Shown here: piece after piece, positions 50,582-59,914 of the stretch
Position numbering within the stretch: the stretch's first letter is position 1
How the letters are laid out: each line of letters starts with the position of its first letter
NCBI GenBank assembly: GCA_019635435.1
Contig: JAHBZM010000001.1
Coordinates: forward strand, 620,001-684,000
From: Ramlibacter sp.
GTDB lineage: Bacteria; Pseudomonadota; Gammaproteobacteria; Burkholderiales; Burkholderiaceae_C
Direction: 5' to 3'
Length of the DNA stretch: 64,000 bases
Program-made: the position numbers and the translations under genes
The notes under the pieces: model-generated
Seen by the model: only the letters and a program-made list of their open reading frames with translations
Databases searched by the model: none
What the model was told of the DNA's origin: nothing

Positions 50582-53500
50582 ATGAACGACTCCGCGCCGT
50601 CCCCTTCGCGTCTGCTGAAGACTTATGCCGCCGTTGCGCGCTGGTTTTTGTGGTTGTTGCTGGCGGTCTGGCTGGTGTTTGCGCTCGCCTGGGGCGCGCT
50701 GCATGGCTGGATTGTGCCGCGAATCGGGGAGTTCCGCCCGGACCTTGAAATCGAGGCCACCCGGGTGTTGGGGATACCCGTTCGCATCGGGGAAATCACC
50801 GCCCGCACCGAAGGGCTGGTCCCCTCCTTCGAGCTGGCCAACGTGGTGCTGCTGGACCCGCAGGGCCGCGAGGCGCTGCGCCTGCCGCGGGTGGTGGCGG
50901 CGCTGTCACCGCGCTCGCTCTGGAACCTGGGTTTCGAGCAGCTTTACATCGACCGGCCCGAGCTGGACGTGCGCCGCGCCGCCGACGGCCGGGTCTTTGT
51001 GGCGGGGCTGGATTTTTCCCGTGGCGGCAGCGACGGGCGGGCCGCCGACTGGTTCTTCAGCCAGACCGAATTCGTGATTCACCAGGGCACGGTGCGCTGG
51101 ACCGACGAGCTGCGCGGCAAGGCACCGCTGGCCCTGGCCGCGGTGGATTTCGTGGCCCGCAACAGCGCCCGGCGTCACGCGCTGCGGCTGGACGCCACGC
51201 CGCCCGCCGACTGGGGGCAGCGCTTCACGCTGCGCGGTGTTTTTCGCCAGCCACTGTGGTCGGCGCGTGCCGGCCAGTGGACGCAGTGGGACGGTCAGGT
51301 TCATGCCGATTTCGCGCAGGTCGATGTCTCGCAGTTGCGCGGTTACCCAGGCCTGGGGCTGGACCTCACCGAGGGCCGGGGCGCGGTGCGCCTGTGGGCC
51401 GATGTCCGCAAGGGCGAGCTGGCCGGTGGCGTGGCCGACCTGGCGCTGACCGATGTCAGCGGCACATTGGGGCCCGGCTTGCAGCCCCTGTCGCTGGCCT
51501 ACCTGTCGGGGCGCGTTGGCGGCCGGAGGCTGGCCGGCGGGTTTGACTTCTCCACCCAGGACCTGCGGTTCAGGACCCGCGAAGGCCTGGTCTGGCCGGG
51601 CGGCAACGTGGCGGTGACATGGACCGGGGCCACCGGCGGCCAGCCGGCGCGGGGTGAACTGCGCGCCGACCGGCTGGACCTGGCCGCGCTGGGCCAGGTG
51701 GCCAGCCGGTTGCCGCTGGGCACCGTGACCCATGCCGCGCTGACTGCCTACGCGCCGCGCGGCATGGTGGAAACGATCCAGGGCCGGTGGCAGGGGCCGC
51801 CCGACGCGCTGCAGAGCTACCAGGCCAAGGGCCGCGTGGTGGGGCTGGAGATCGCCTCGCGCGCGGCCAGCCTGCCAGCGGGCTCCACGCTCACGCATGC
51901 GCCGGCCGGCAGTCCGGGCATCCGCGGCGCGGCGCTGGACTTTGATTTCACGCAGGCCGGCGGCACGGCCCGCCTGCGCATGAGCAAGGGCGCGCTGGAC
52001 CTGCCCGGGGTGTTTGAAGAGCCGACCCTGCCCCTGGATGAACTGTCGGCCGACGCGCGCTGGCAGATCAAGGACCGCCAGCTGTCGTTGTCACTGGACA
52101 ACCTGAAGTTCAGCAACGCCGATCTGGACGGCCAGGCCCGGCTGAGCTGGCAGACCAGCGACCCCGCGCGGTCTGCCAACCACTCGCGGTTCCCGGGCGT
52201 GCTCGACCTACAGGGCACGCTGAGCCGCGCCGATGGCGCCCGGGTGCACCGCTACCTGCCGCTGGTCATCGCCCAGCCGGCACGCCGCTATGTGCGCGAG
52301 GCCGTGGTCCAGGGCAGCGCCAGTGGGGTGAAGTTTCGCGTGCGCGGTGACCTGCTCCACCTGCCGTTCAAGGACCCCAAGCTGGGCGAGTTCCACATCA
52401 GCGCCAACGTGAAGAACACCGAGTTCGCCTTCGTGCCGCGTGCCATTGCTCCGCGTGGCGCGGCACCCTGGCCCGCGCTGACGCAGTTGTCTGGTGAACT
52501 GGTTTTTGACGGCAACACCATGCAGGTCAAGGGCGCCAGCGGCCGGCTCTCGGGCGGGCCGGGGTTGCAGGTGACGAACGCGCAGGCGCTCATCCCCGAC
52601 CTGGCCCATTCGACCACGGTGGTGGTCAGCGCCGAGGTGCGCGGCCCCTTGAGTGAAGCCCTGTCGGTGGTCAATGCCTCGCCGCTCTCGGCCTTGATGG
52701 GGCATGCGCTGGACCAGACGGTGGCCAATGGCAATGCCGAGGTGCGGCTGCACCTGACCCTGCCGGTGAACACCATCGACCGCTCGCGCGTTCAGGGCAG
52801 CCTCACGCTGGCGGGCAATGACCTGCAGATCACGCCCGACAGCCCGGTGCTGGGGCGGGCGCGCGGCAGCGTCCTGTTCAGCGAAAGCGGCTTCTCGCTC
52901 GCGGGCGCGCAGGCGCGCACCCTGGGCGGCGAGATGCGGCTGGAAGGTGGCAGCCGGGCCGGTGCCAGTCCCGCCGAGCGGGGCGGTGTGCAGTTCCGGG
53001 CCCAGGGCACGGTCACGGCCGAAGGCCTGCGCCAGGCGACCGAACTGGGCTTTGTGTCGCGGCTGGCGCAAAGCATGCAAGGCAGCGCGACCTACACTGC
53101 GGCGCTCGGCTTTCGCCGCGGCGTGCCGGAACTGTCGATTGCCAGCAGCCTGCAGGGCCTGGCGCTGACCCTGCCGCCACCCATGAACAAGAGCGCCGAG
53201 GCCCTGATGCCCTTGCGTTACGACAGCGCGCTGCTGGCGGAATCGCTGGCGCCCGGCGCGCGGCTGGCCGACCAGATCTCGGTGGGGCTGGGGCGGGTGG
53301 CCTCCCTGACCTATGTGCGCGACCTGTCTGAGCCGGTGGCCCGTGTGCGGCGCGGCGCCATCGGGGTGGGGCTGGCCGCGGGTGAATCGGCCCCGCTGCC
53401 CGAACAGGGCGTGATGGCCAACATCCACCTGGGCACCGTCGATGTCGATGCCTGGGACAAGGTGCTGTCCGGTGCCTCGGGCGCCAGTCTGTCGGCCCCG

Positions 53501-54739
53501 GCCGAAACGGGCGGCACGGCGAACCGGGCCGCGCTGGATTACCTGCCCACCGTGCTCGCGGTTCGCGCCGAAGCGCTGGCGTTTGACGGGCGCACCCTGC
53601 ACAACGTGGTGGTCGGTGGCTCGCGCGACGGGCTGGTCTGGCGTGCCAATGCGGACGCAGACGAACTCAATGGCTACCTCGAATACCGCCAGCCTTCAGG
53701 GGCCGGGGCCGGCCGGGTCTATGCCCGGCTGGCGCGGCTGAGCATCGCCGCGTCGGCGGCGCGCGAAGTCGAGCAGCTGCTTGACGAGCAGCCAGCCAAC
53801 ATTCCCGCGCTGGATGTGGTGGTGGACGAACTCGAGTTGCGCGGCAAGAAGCTCGGGCGGGCCGAGATCGACGCCGTCAACCGCGGCGGCAGCGTGGTGG
53901 CGCGCGAAGGCGGGGTGCGTGAGTGGCGGCTCAACAAGCTCAACCTGGCCATGGCCGAGGCGCATTTCAGCGCCACCGGCAACTGGGCGGCGCTGAATGC
54001 GCAGCCGACGGCGCCGGGCGGCCCGCGTCCGGCCCGCGTGCCGGGCGAAGTCCGGCGCACGGTGATGAATTTCCGGCTGGACATTACCGACTCCGGGCAA
54101 TTGCTGACCCGCTTCGGCATGAAGGACGTGATCCGGCGCGGCAAGGGCCGCATGGAGGGACAGGTGGCCTGGCTGGGCTCGCCGCTGACCATGGACTATC
54201 CTTCGCTGAGCGGGGCGTTCAATGTCAATGTGGAAGGCGGCCAGTTCCTCAAGGCCGAACCGGGGTTGGCCAAGCTGCTGGGGGTGTTGAGCCTGCAGTC
54301 GCTGCCGCGGCGCCTGACGCTGGATTTCCGTGATGTGTTCAGCGAGGGCTTTGCATTTGACTTTGTGCGCGGCGACGTCACCATTCAGCAAGGCATCGCC
54401 GCGACCAACAACCTGCAGATGAAGGGCGTGAACGCCGCCGTGCTCATGGATGGCCGCGCCGACATAGCCCGGGAGACGCAGGACCTCAAGGTGGTGGTGG
54501 TGCCCGAGATCAACGCGGGGACGGCGTCGCTGGTGGCGACGGTGATCAACCCGGTCGTGGGCCTGGGGACCTTCCTGGCGCAGATGGTGTTGCGCAACCC
54601 GCTGATCCGGGCCGCGACGCAGGAGTTCCACATTGACGGCACCTGGGCCGACCCGCGTGTCACGCGGGTGGACCGCAAGGCGCTGACCGAGGGCAAGGCC
54701 GAGGCAACCGATGCGGCGCGACCCGGCGCCACACAGTGA
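50582..54739 (+). CDS. yhdP: YhdP/AsmA-like envelope lipid-transport protein
   Basis: Very large inner-membrane-anchored periplasmic protein of 1385 residues from ATG 50582 (an upstream ATG at 50522 lacks support). One N-terminal helix (~18-45, 'FLWLLLAVWLVFALAWGALHGW') is followed by ~1340 residues of beta-rich repeating-groove sequence. The DUF3971/TIGR02099-type region has 'DWGQRFTLRGVFRQPLW', the C-terminal AsmA-like region 'GQWTVK/MKGVNAAVLMDGRADIARETQDLKVVVVPEIN', 'ASLVATVINPVVGLGTFLAQMVLRNPL' and 'HIDGTWADPRVTRV'. Homologues form lipid conduits to the outer membrane. It is followed by a nitrilase-family gene 16 bp later. Confidence 0.93.
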   Translation: MNDSAPSPSRLLKTYAAVARWFLWLLLAVWLVFALAWGALHGWIVPRIGEFRPDLEIEATRVLGIPVRIGEITARTEGLVPSFELANVVLLDPQGREALRLPRVVAALSPRSLWNLGFEQLYIDRPELDVRRAADGRVFVAGLDFSRGGSDGRAADWFFSQTEFVIHQGTVRWTDELRGKAPLALAAVDFVARNSARRHALRLDATPPADWGQRFTLRGVFRQPLWSARAGQWTQWDGQVHADFAQVDVSQLRGYPGLGLDLTEGRGAVRLWADVRKGELAGGVADLALTDVSGTLGPGLQPLSLAYLSGRVGGRRLAGGFDFSTQDLRFRTREGLVWPGGNVAVTWTGATGGQPARGELRADRLDLAALGQVASRLPLGTVTHAALTAYAPRGMVETIQGRWQGPPDALQSYQAKGRVVGLEIASRAASLPAGSTLTHAPAGSPGIRGAALDFDFTQAGGTARLRMSKGALDLPGVFEEPTLPLDELSADARWQIKDRQLSLSLDNLKFSNADLDGQARLSWQTSDPARSANHSRFPGVLDLQGTLSRADGARVHRYLPLVIAQPARRYVREAVVQGSASGVKFRVRGDLLHLPFKDPKLGEFHISANVKNTEFAFVPRAIAPRGAAPWPALTQLSGELVFDGNTMQVKGASGRLSGGPGLQVTNAQALIPDLAHSTTVVVSAEVRGPLSEALSVVNASPLSALMGHALDQTVANGNAEVRLHLTLPVNTIDRSRVQGSLTLAGNDLQITPDSPVLGRARGSVLFSESGFSLAGAQARTLGGEMRLEGGSRAGASPAERGGVQFRAQGTVTAEGLRQATELGFVSRLAQSMQGSATYTAALGFRRGVPELSIASSLQGLALTLPPPMNKSAEALMPLRYDSALLAESLAPGARLADQISVGLGRVASLTYVRDLSEPVARVRRGAIGVGLAAGESAPLPEQGVMANIHLGTVDVDAWDKVLSGASGASLSAPAETGGTANRAALDYLPTVLAVRAEALAFDGRTLHNVVVGGSRDGLVWRANADADELNGYLEYRQPSGAGAGRVYARLARLSIAASAAREVEQLLDEQPANIPALDVVVDELELRGKKLGRAEIDAVNRGGSVVAREGGVREWRLNKLNLAMAEAHFSATGNWAALNAQPTAPGGPRPARVPGEVRRTVMNFRLDITDSGQLLTRFGMKDVIRRGKGRMEGQVAWLGSPLTMDYPSLSGAFNVNVEGGQFLKAEPGLAKLLGVLSLQSLPRRLTLDFRDVFSEGFAFDFVRGDVTIQQGIAATNNLQMKGVNAAVLMDGRADIARETQDLKVVVVPEINAGTASLVATVINPVVGLGTFLAQMVLRNPLIRAATQEFHIDGTWADPRVTRVDRKALTEGKAEATDAARPGATQ

Positions 54740-54755
54740 ATCCAAGGAGAAAGTG

Positions 54756-55562
54756 ATGAAGGCAGCCGCCATCCAGATGGTCTCGGGCGTTTCGCTGGAG
54801 GCCAACCTGCACACCGCGCGCGTCCTGCTGGCGCAGGCCGCCCGCGATGGCGCCGAGCTGGCCGTCCTGCCCGAGTACTTCTGCCTCATGGGCCACCGGG
54901 ACAGCGACAAGCTGGCCGCGCGCGAAACCTGGGGCGATGGCACCGTGCAGCAGTTCCTGGCCACCGCCGCGCGTGAGCTGGGGCTGTGGATCGTGGGCGG
55001 CACGCTGCCCCTGGCCACCGTCAGCGAGACCCATGTGCGCAACACCAACCTGGTGTTTTCGCCGGCCGGCCAGTGCGTGGCCCGCTACGACAAGATCCAT
55101 CTCTTCAAGTTCAGCAACGGGCGCGAGCAGTACGACGAGTCGCGCGTGATCGAGAGCGGCGCCGATCCCGTCAGCTTCGAGCTGCCCTCGCGCGACGGCA
55201 AGACCTGGCGCGTGGGCCTGTCGGTCTGCTACGACCTGCGCTTTCCCGAGCTGTACCGGGCCCTGCGGGCCGACCTGCTGCTGGTGCCCAGTGCCTTCAC
55301 CCATGTCACCGGGCAGGCCCACTGGGAGCTGCTGCTGCGGGCGCGGGCCATCGAGAATCTGGCCTATGTGCTGGCGCCGGCCCAGGGCGGCAGCCACGAG
55401 AACGGGCGGCGCACCTGGGGCCATTCGATGCTGGTCGATCCCTGGGGCGTGGTGATCGACCAGCGGCCCGAGGGCGCGGGCGTGGTGGCCGGCGTGCTCG
55501 ACGGCGACCGGCTGGCGCAGGTGCGCCTGCAGCTGCCGGCGCTGGAGCACCGGGTGCTGTGA
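54756..55562 (+). CDS. Nitrilase-superfamily carbon-nitrogen hydrolase (Nit-like)
   Basis: A 268-residue cytosolic amidase of the Nit1/Nit2-like branch. The Glu-Lys-Cys triad is visible: Glu in 'LAVLPEYFCLMGHRDSDK', Lys in 'YDKIHLFKFSNG', Cys in 'GLSVCYDLRFPELYRALR'. ATG 54756 is preceded by 'CCAAGGAGAAAGTG', a strong ribosome site 16 bp after yhdP. Nit-type enzymes in this position often clear deaminated glutathione or omega-amides. It overlaps the sensor-kinase start. Confidence 0.93.
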   Translation: MKAAAIQMVSGVSLEANLHTARVLLAQAARDGAELAVLPEYFCLMGHRDSDKLAARETWGDGTVQQFLATAARELGLWIVGGTLPLATVSETHVRNTNLVFSPAGQCVARYDKIHLFKFSNGREQYDESRVIESGADPVSFELPSRDGKTWRVGLSVCYDLRFPELYRALRADLLLVPSAFTHVTGQAHWELLLRARAIENLAYVLAPAQGGSHENGRRTWGHSMLVDPWGVVIDQRPEGAGVVAGVLDGDRLAQVRLQLPALEHRVL

Positions 55563-57604
55563 GCGCGGTGCCCGCGATCCCCGCCGGCGCGGCGGGCCCG
55601 CGCCGCCTCCCGGTGCGGCTGCGCTGGTCGCTGTGGGGCCTGATGGTGGTGCTGGTGGTGGCGATGCTGATCACGCTGGTCTGGCTGGCGGGCCGCTATG
55701 AGGCCAGCCAGGTGCAGTCCAAGCTGGAGCGTGACACGGCCGACGCGGTGAGCGACATCCGCAACGCCATGTCGCGCAACGCCCAGACGCTGCAGGCGCT
55801 GCACGCGGCCGTGGGCGAGCCGGCGCGCTGGCAGGCCGAAGCCGCGAGCCTGCTGCGCGAGCACCGCGAGTGGGTCCGCGTCGAATGGCGCGATGCCCGG
55901 CTGGCCACCCTGCTGGCGGCCGACACGCCCTACCGTCCGGCCGTCTTTGCCAAGCTGGGCCGCCAGAATGCGCTGGCCGACGTGGCGCTGGCCTGCACCC
56001 ATGCGCGGCGCGTGAGCGGGCCGGCCTATGCCACCAGCTACTTCGTGCCCCAGCTGGACGGGCTGGGCGTGGAGGTCATGGAGCTGTGCATGCCGCAGGT
56101 GGTGGCCGGTGAGCTCACCGGCTACATCGTGGCCACCTACGCATTGCAGACCATCCTGACCGACCTGATCAGCCGCCAGCTCACGCGCAGCCAGGAGGTC
56201 TCCTTCACCGAGGCCGATGGCACCCGGCTGGCGCTGCACGGCTCGGCGCGGCGGGGCAGCCGCATCTTTACGGCGCAGCAGCTGGTGGACCTGCCGGGCA
56301 ACACGCTGGTGCTGCGCATCGACGCCTGGCGCGCCGCACCCGACCTGTTTCCCAATGTGCTGACCGCGCTGGTGTCGGCCATGTCGATCGCGCTGGTGTC
56401 GGTGCTGGTGCTGCTGGGCAAGGACATGCGCCGGCGCCTGCGCGCCGAACACGATCTTGCGGAGGCACTGGCCTTTCGCAAGGCCATGGAGGACTCGCTG
56501 GTCACCGGGCTGCGCGCGCGCGACCTGCAGGGGCGCATCACCTACGTGAACCCGGCGTTCTGCCAGATGGTGGGCTTCCCGCCCGAGGAACTGCTGGGTC
56601 ATGCGACCCCGGCGCCCTACTGGCCGCCGGAGCTGGCACACGGCTATTTCCTGCGGCAATCGACCCGGCGCGCCGGCGAGAACGCGCCGCCGCGCGAGGG
56701 CTTCGAGTCGGTCTTCATGCGCAAGGACGGCACCCGTTTCCCGGTGCTGATCATCGAGGCGCCGCTGATCAACGCCAGCGGCGTGCAGACCGGCTGGATG
56801 AGCGCATTCCTGGACATCAGCGAGCAGCGCCGCGTCGAGGAACTGTCGCGCGCCAGCCAGGACCGCCTGCAGGCCACGGCGCGGCTGGCCACCGTGGGCG
56901 AGATGGCCTCGCTGCTCAGCCACGAGCTCAACCAGCCGCTGGCCGCCATTGCCAGCTATGCCAGCGGCTCGCTGAACCTGCTGCGCCATGGGCCGCACGC
57001 CGTGGCGGACCTCGAAATGGCCATGCACCGCATTGCCGGGCAGGCCGAGCGCGCGGGCAAGGTCATCCGCAGCGTGCACGACTTCGTGCGCCGGCGCGAC
57101 CAGGCCCGTGAGCCCATCGTTCCGCAGGAGCTGCTGGACGCGATCATGCCGCTGGTCAGCCTGCAGGCGCGCAAGCTCGGCGTGTGGGTGGAAACCCGGC
57201 TCGCGCCCGACCTGCCCCGGGTGCTGTGCGACCGGACCATGGTGGAGCAGGTGCTGCTCAACCTTGCGCGCAATGCCATGCAGGCCATGGACGAGGCCGC
57301 GGTGCCGCAGCGCCAGCTCATCATCCAGGTGCGTCGTACCGGGGCGGCGGGCGCGGCGGCCAAGGGCTGGCTCGAGTTCTCGGTGGCCGACCAGGGGCCG
57401 GGCATCTCGGAGGAAGTGGGGCAGCAGCTGTTCACCCCGTTCTTCACCACCAAGGCCGAGGGCATGGGCCTGGGCCTGAGCCTGTGCCGTACCGTGGTGG
57501 AGCAGCATGGGGGATTCCTCGCATTCGAACCCAACCATCCGCAGGGTACGATTTTCCGGTTCACCCTGCCCGTGGATCCGGGCGCCCCAACCAGCACCTC
57601 CTGA
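55559..57604 (+). CDS. Sensor histidine kinase with PAS domain (FixL/DctS-like)
   Basis: Membrane sensor of 681 residues from GTG 55559, which overlaps the nitrilase stop. TM1 (~22-45), a periplasmic domain (~46-260), TM2 (~262-286), PAS (~310-430, 'GLRARDLQGRITYVNPAFCQMVGFPPEELLG'), then HisKA with phospho-His455 in 'MASLLSHELNQPLAAIASYASG', and HATPase with N box 'NLARNAMQAMDEA', 'VADQGPGI' and 'EGMGLGLSLCR'. The layout matches DctS-type C4-dicarboxylate sensors, but no dicarboxylate transporter is adjacent, so the ligand is unknown. The response regulator follows with a 1-bp overlap. Confidence 0.9.
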   Translation: MSAVPAIPAGAAGPRRLPVRLRWSLWGLMVVLVVAMLITLVWLAGRYEASQVQSKLERDTADAVSDIRNAMSRNAQTLQALHAAVGEPARWQAEAASLLREHREWVRVEWRDARLATLLAADTPYRPAVFAKLGRQNALADVALACTHARRVSGPAYATSYFVPQLDGLGVEVMELCMPQVVAGELTGYIVATYALQTILTDLISRQLTRSQEVSFTEADGTRLALHGSARRGSRIFTAQQLVDLPGNTLVLRIDAWRAAPDLFPNVLTALVSAMSIALVSVLVLLGKDMRRRLRAEHDLAEALAFRKAMEDSLVTGLRARDLQGRITYVNPAFCQMVGFPPEELLGHATPAPYWPPELAHGYFLRQSTRRAGENAPPREGFESVFMRKDGTRFPVLIIEAPLINASGVQTGWMSAFLDISEQRRVEELSRASQDRLQATARLATVGEMASLLSHELNQPLAAIASYASGSLNLLRHGPHAVADLEMAMHRIAGQAERAGKVIRSVHDFVRRRDQAREPIVPQELLDAIMPLVSLQARKLGVWVETRLAPDLPRVLCDRTMVEQVLLNLARNAMQAMDEAAVPQRQLIIQVRRTGAAGAAAKGWLEFSVADQGPGISEEVGQQLFTPFFTTKAEGMGLGLSLCRTVVEQHGGFLAFEPNHPQGTIFRFTLPVDPGAPTSTS

Positions 57605-58230
57605 TGCAGCCTGTCCTGAATGCCACTGTTTACATCGTCGATGACGACGCCAGCGTGCGCGACGCGCTGGCCTGGCTGCTGCGTTCGCGGCACCTGCCCA
57701 GCGAATCGTTCGCGGGGGGCGAGGACTTCGAGCGCCTGCTGCACAGCGGCTTTGTGCCGCGCGAGCCCTGCTGCCTGCTGCTGGACGTGCGCATGCCCGG
57801 CATCAGCGGGCTGGCGCTGTTCGAGGCCCTGATCGAACGCGGCCTGGCCGCGGTCATGCCCGTGATCTTCCTGACCGGCCATGCCGACGTGCCCACCGCG
57901 GTCGAGGCCGTGAAGCGCGGCGCCTTCGACTTCTGCGAAAAGCCGTTCTCCGACAACGCGCTGGTGGACCGCATCGAGCAGGCCATCCAGCAGTCGGCCC
58001 GGGTGCTGGCCGAGCAGCGGCAAAGCCGGCAGATCCAGTCGCGGCTGGGCGAGTTGACCGACCGCGAGCGCGACGTGATGCGGCTGGTGGTGGAGGGCCT
58101 GCCCAACAAACTGATCGCCGACCAGCTGGACATCAGCGTGCGCACGGTCGAGGTCCACCGCTCGCGCGTGTTCGACAAGATGGAAGTCAAGTCGGCGGTT
58201 GAGCTGGCCAATTTGCTACGAAATACATAG
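57604..58230 (+). CDS. FixJ/DctR-type LuxR-family response regulator
   Basis: A 208-residue regulator. Receiver domain (1-~125) with acidic pocket 'VYIVDDDASVRDAL', phospho-acceptor Asp61 in 'LLLDVRMPGISG', 'VIFLTGHADVPTAVEAVKRGAFDFCEKPF'. The LuxR HTH is 'LTDRERDVMRLVVEGLPNKLIADQLDISVRTVEVHRSRVFDKM'. It is the partner of the upstream kinase. The last residues 'LLRNT' and the TAG stop lie inside repeat copy 6, so the original C-terminus may differ by a few residues. Confidence 0.94.
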   Translation: MQPVLNATVYIVDDDASVRDALAWLLRSRHLPSESFAGGEDFERLLHSGFVPREPCCLLLDVRMPGISGLALFEALIERGLAAVMPVIFLTGHADVPTAVEAVKRGAFDFCEKPFSDNALVDRIEQAIQQSARVLAEQRQSRQIQSRLGELTDRERDVMRLVVEGLPNKLIADQLDISVRTVEVHRSRVFDKMEVKSAVELANLLRNT

Positions 58231-58275
58231 CGCACAGTGGCCGCCAGTCCTGGACTCCAGCCTATTTTGGCTCTG
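58211..58275 (-). repeat. Dispersed repeat, copy 6
   Basis: Reverse-strand core 'GGCTGGAGTCCAGGACTGG', then 'CGGCCAC' and the pair GCTATG...GTAGC. It supplies the stop codon (TAG, 58228-58230) of the response regulator and, on the other strand, the stop (TAG, 58262-58264) of the small membrane ORF. It lies between the convergent ends. Confidence 0.75.
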
Positions 58276-58405
58276 AATCCTCTGGAGAATCGGGTGGAGC
58301 GGCCTGCGGCAGCTCGCCTTTGTCGCGGCCCGAGAACATGGTCCACCACACAATCGCGACCAGCACCACCATGGCCAGCAGGGCTTCAAGCAAAATCAGA
58401 CCCAT
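58262..58405 (-). CDS. Small membrane protein, divergent to mltA
   Basis: A 47-residue ORF: 'MGLILLEALLAMVVLVAIVW' helix, then 'WTMFSGRDKGELPQAAPPDSPEDSEPK', an acidic Pro-rich tail. 'CTGGAGAAACCGGTC' before the ATG is a good ribosome site. The start codon shares two bases with the mltA start codon (both in CATG, 58403-58406). A single-pass inner-membrane microprotein is plausible. It has no annotation by motif. Its end lies in repeat copy 6. Confidence 0.6.
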   Translation of the reverse strand: MGLILLEALLAMVVLVAIVWWTMFSGRDKGELPQAAPPDSPEDSEPK

Positions 58406-59555
58406 GACCGGTTTCTCCAGGCTTGTTGCAACGCTGCTGATTGTAGGAACGCTGGCCGCCTGCGGCAGCGCGCCGCCGTTGCCCGCCGAGGCGCCCCCAC
58501 CGGCAACGTCTGCTGCGCCGCCAACGGCCTTGCCGGCCGACGACACCTCGCCCCTGCCGCCGCCCCTGCAACAGGGCCGCAGCCGCTGGACGCCCGTGCG
58601 CTGGGCCGAACTGCCCGGCTTTGCCGACGACGCGCTGCACGAAGCCTGGAACGCCTGGCTCAAAAGCTGTGAGCGCCCCGGCCCGACCTTTGCCCCGCTG
58701 TGCGGGCAGATCCGCCAGCTCAGCATCGGCAGCGCCGACGACCAGCGGGCCTGGATGATGGCGCACCTGCAGCCCTACCGCGTGGCCCCGCTGTCGGGCA
58801 CCAGCGACGGCCTGCTCACTGGCTACTACGAGCCCCTGCTGGAGGCCACCCGCCTGCCCGACGCTGGCCACACCGTGCCGCTGTACCGCCCGCCCGCCGG
58901 CCTGGCGACGCGCCGGCCCTGGTACACGCGCCAGGAAATCGACACGCTGCCCGAAGCCCGGGCCGCGCTGCGCGGGCGCGAGATCGCCTGGCTGGCCGAT
59001 CCGCTGGACGCGCTGGTGCTGCAGATCCAGGGCTCGGGCCGGTTGCGCATCACCGAGGCCGACGGCACCCAGCGGCTGGTCCGCCTGGCCTTTGCGGCGA
59101 GCAACGAGCAGCCTTACCGCAGCGTGGGCGGCTGGCTGCTGCAGCAGGGCGCGATCCGCGACGCCTCATGGCCGGGCATCAAGGCCTGGACGCTGCAGAA
59201 CCCGCAGCGCGTGAACGAGATGCTCTGGAGCAACCCGCGCACGGTGTTCTTCCGCGAGGAGCCGCTGGCCGAGTTCGAGGCCGCCTTTGGCCCGCGCGGG
59301 GCCCAGGGGGTGGCGCTCACGCCGGGCCGCTCCATCGCGGTGGACCGCGAGAGCATTCCCTATGGCACACCGGTCTGGCTGGCATCCAGCGGTCCGGTGG
59401 TGAACCTGCAGCGCCTCGTGCTGGCGCAGGACACGGGCAGCGCCATCACCGGCGCCGTGCGGGCCGACTACTTCGCGGGCTGGGGCCCCGAGGCCGGTGA
59501 ACTTGCCGGGCGGCTCAAGCAGCCGCTCAAGCTGTGGGTGCTGTGGCCCAAATGA
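58404..59555 (+). CDS. mltA: Membrane-bound lytic murein transglycosylase A
   Basis: Outer-membrane lipoprotein that cleaves peptidoglycan, forming 1,6-anhydroMurNAc. ATG 58404 gives 383 residues with signal 'MTGFSRLVATLLIVGTLAAC' (lipidated Cys20). Longer upstream frames would hide the signal peptide. MltA-type motifs: 'GTSDGLLTGYYEPLLEATRL', 'PLDALVLQIQGSGRLRITEADGTQRLVRLAFAASNEQPYRSVGGWLL', 'NPRTVFFREEPL', and the 3D barrel 'LTPGRSIAVDRESIPYGTPVWLASS' with 'VLAQDTGSAITGAVRADYFAGWGPEAG' (catalytic Asp in QDTG). Confidence 0.96.
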   Translation: MTGFSRLVATLLIVGTLAACGSAPPLPAEAPPPATSAAPPTALPADDTSPLPPPLQQGRSRWTPVRWAELPGFADDALHEAWNAWLKSCERPGPTFAPLCGQIRQLSIGSADDQRAWMMAHLQPYRVAPLSGTSDGLLTGYYEPLLEATRLPDAGHTVPLYRPPAGLATRRPWYTRQEIDTLPEARAALRGREIAWLADPLDALVLQIQGSGRLRITEADGTQRLVRLAFAASNEQPYRSVGGWLLQQGAIRDASWPGIKAWTLQNPQRVNEMLWSNPRTVFFREEPLAEFEAAFGPRGAQGVALTPGRSIAVDRESIPYGTPVWLASSGPVVNLQRLVLAQDTGSAITGAVRADYFAGWGPEAGELAGRLKQPLKLWVLWPK

Positions 59556-59884
59556 AGCACCTGCCCCCGCTGCGGATGAGCCTGGGGCTGGTCGCCGCCG
59601 CCTGGCTGACCGGCTGCGCCGGCCCGGCCACGGCGCCGCCCGCGCCGCGCTACCACTGCGAGCATGGCATCGAGTTCACCGTGAGGTTCATCGATGACTC
59701 GGCCGTGCTCGATGGCGTGCGGGGCCGCGAGGTGCTGTACCGTGACGCTGGTGGCCTCGCGCCGGGTCAGACCGTCTACAGCAACACCCACATGCGCGCC
59801 GAATTTGGCCTGGGCACCAGTGGCCGCGAGGCCATCGTGCGCTACCCGCTGCTGCCGCTGGCGGCGCGCTGCGCGCGCGACTGA
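59552..59884 (+). CDS. MliC/PliC-like lysozyme-inhibitor lipoprotein
   Basis: A 110-residue lipoprotein, ATG 59552 overlapping the mltA stop (ATGA). Signal 'LGLVAAAWLTGCAGP' with lipobox LTGC. The mature part starts 'RYHCEHGIEFTVRFIDDSAVL' and contains 'GQTVYSNTHMRAEFGLGTSGREAIVRYPLLPLAARC', the layout of C-type lysozyme inhibitors (two Cys framing an eight-strand barrel, with a 'Y-C-x-x-G' start). Match is by eye only. Coupling to mltA could protect or tune peptidoglycan cleavage. Confidence 0.62.
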   Translation: MKHLPPLRMSLGLVAAAWLTGCAGPATAPPAPRYHCEHGIEFTVRFIDDSAVLDGVRGREVLYRDAGGLAPGQTVYSNTHMRAEFGLGTSGREAIVRYPLLPLAARCARD

Positions 59885-59914
59885 CGCGCCCCGCAGCCGC
59901 GGGCCTTCAAGAAA

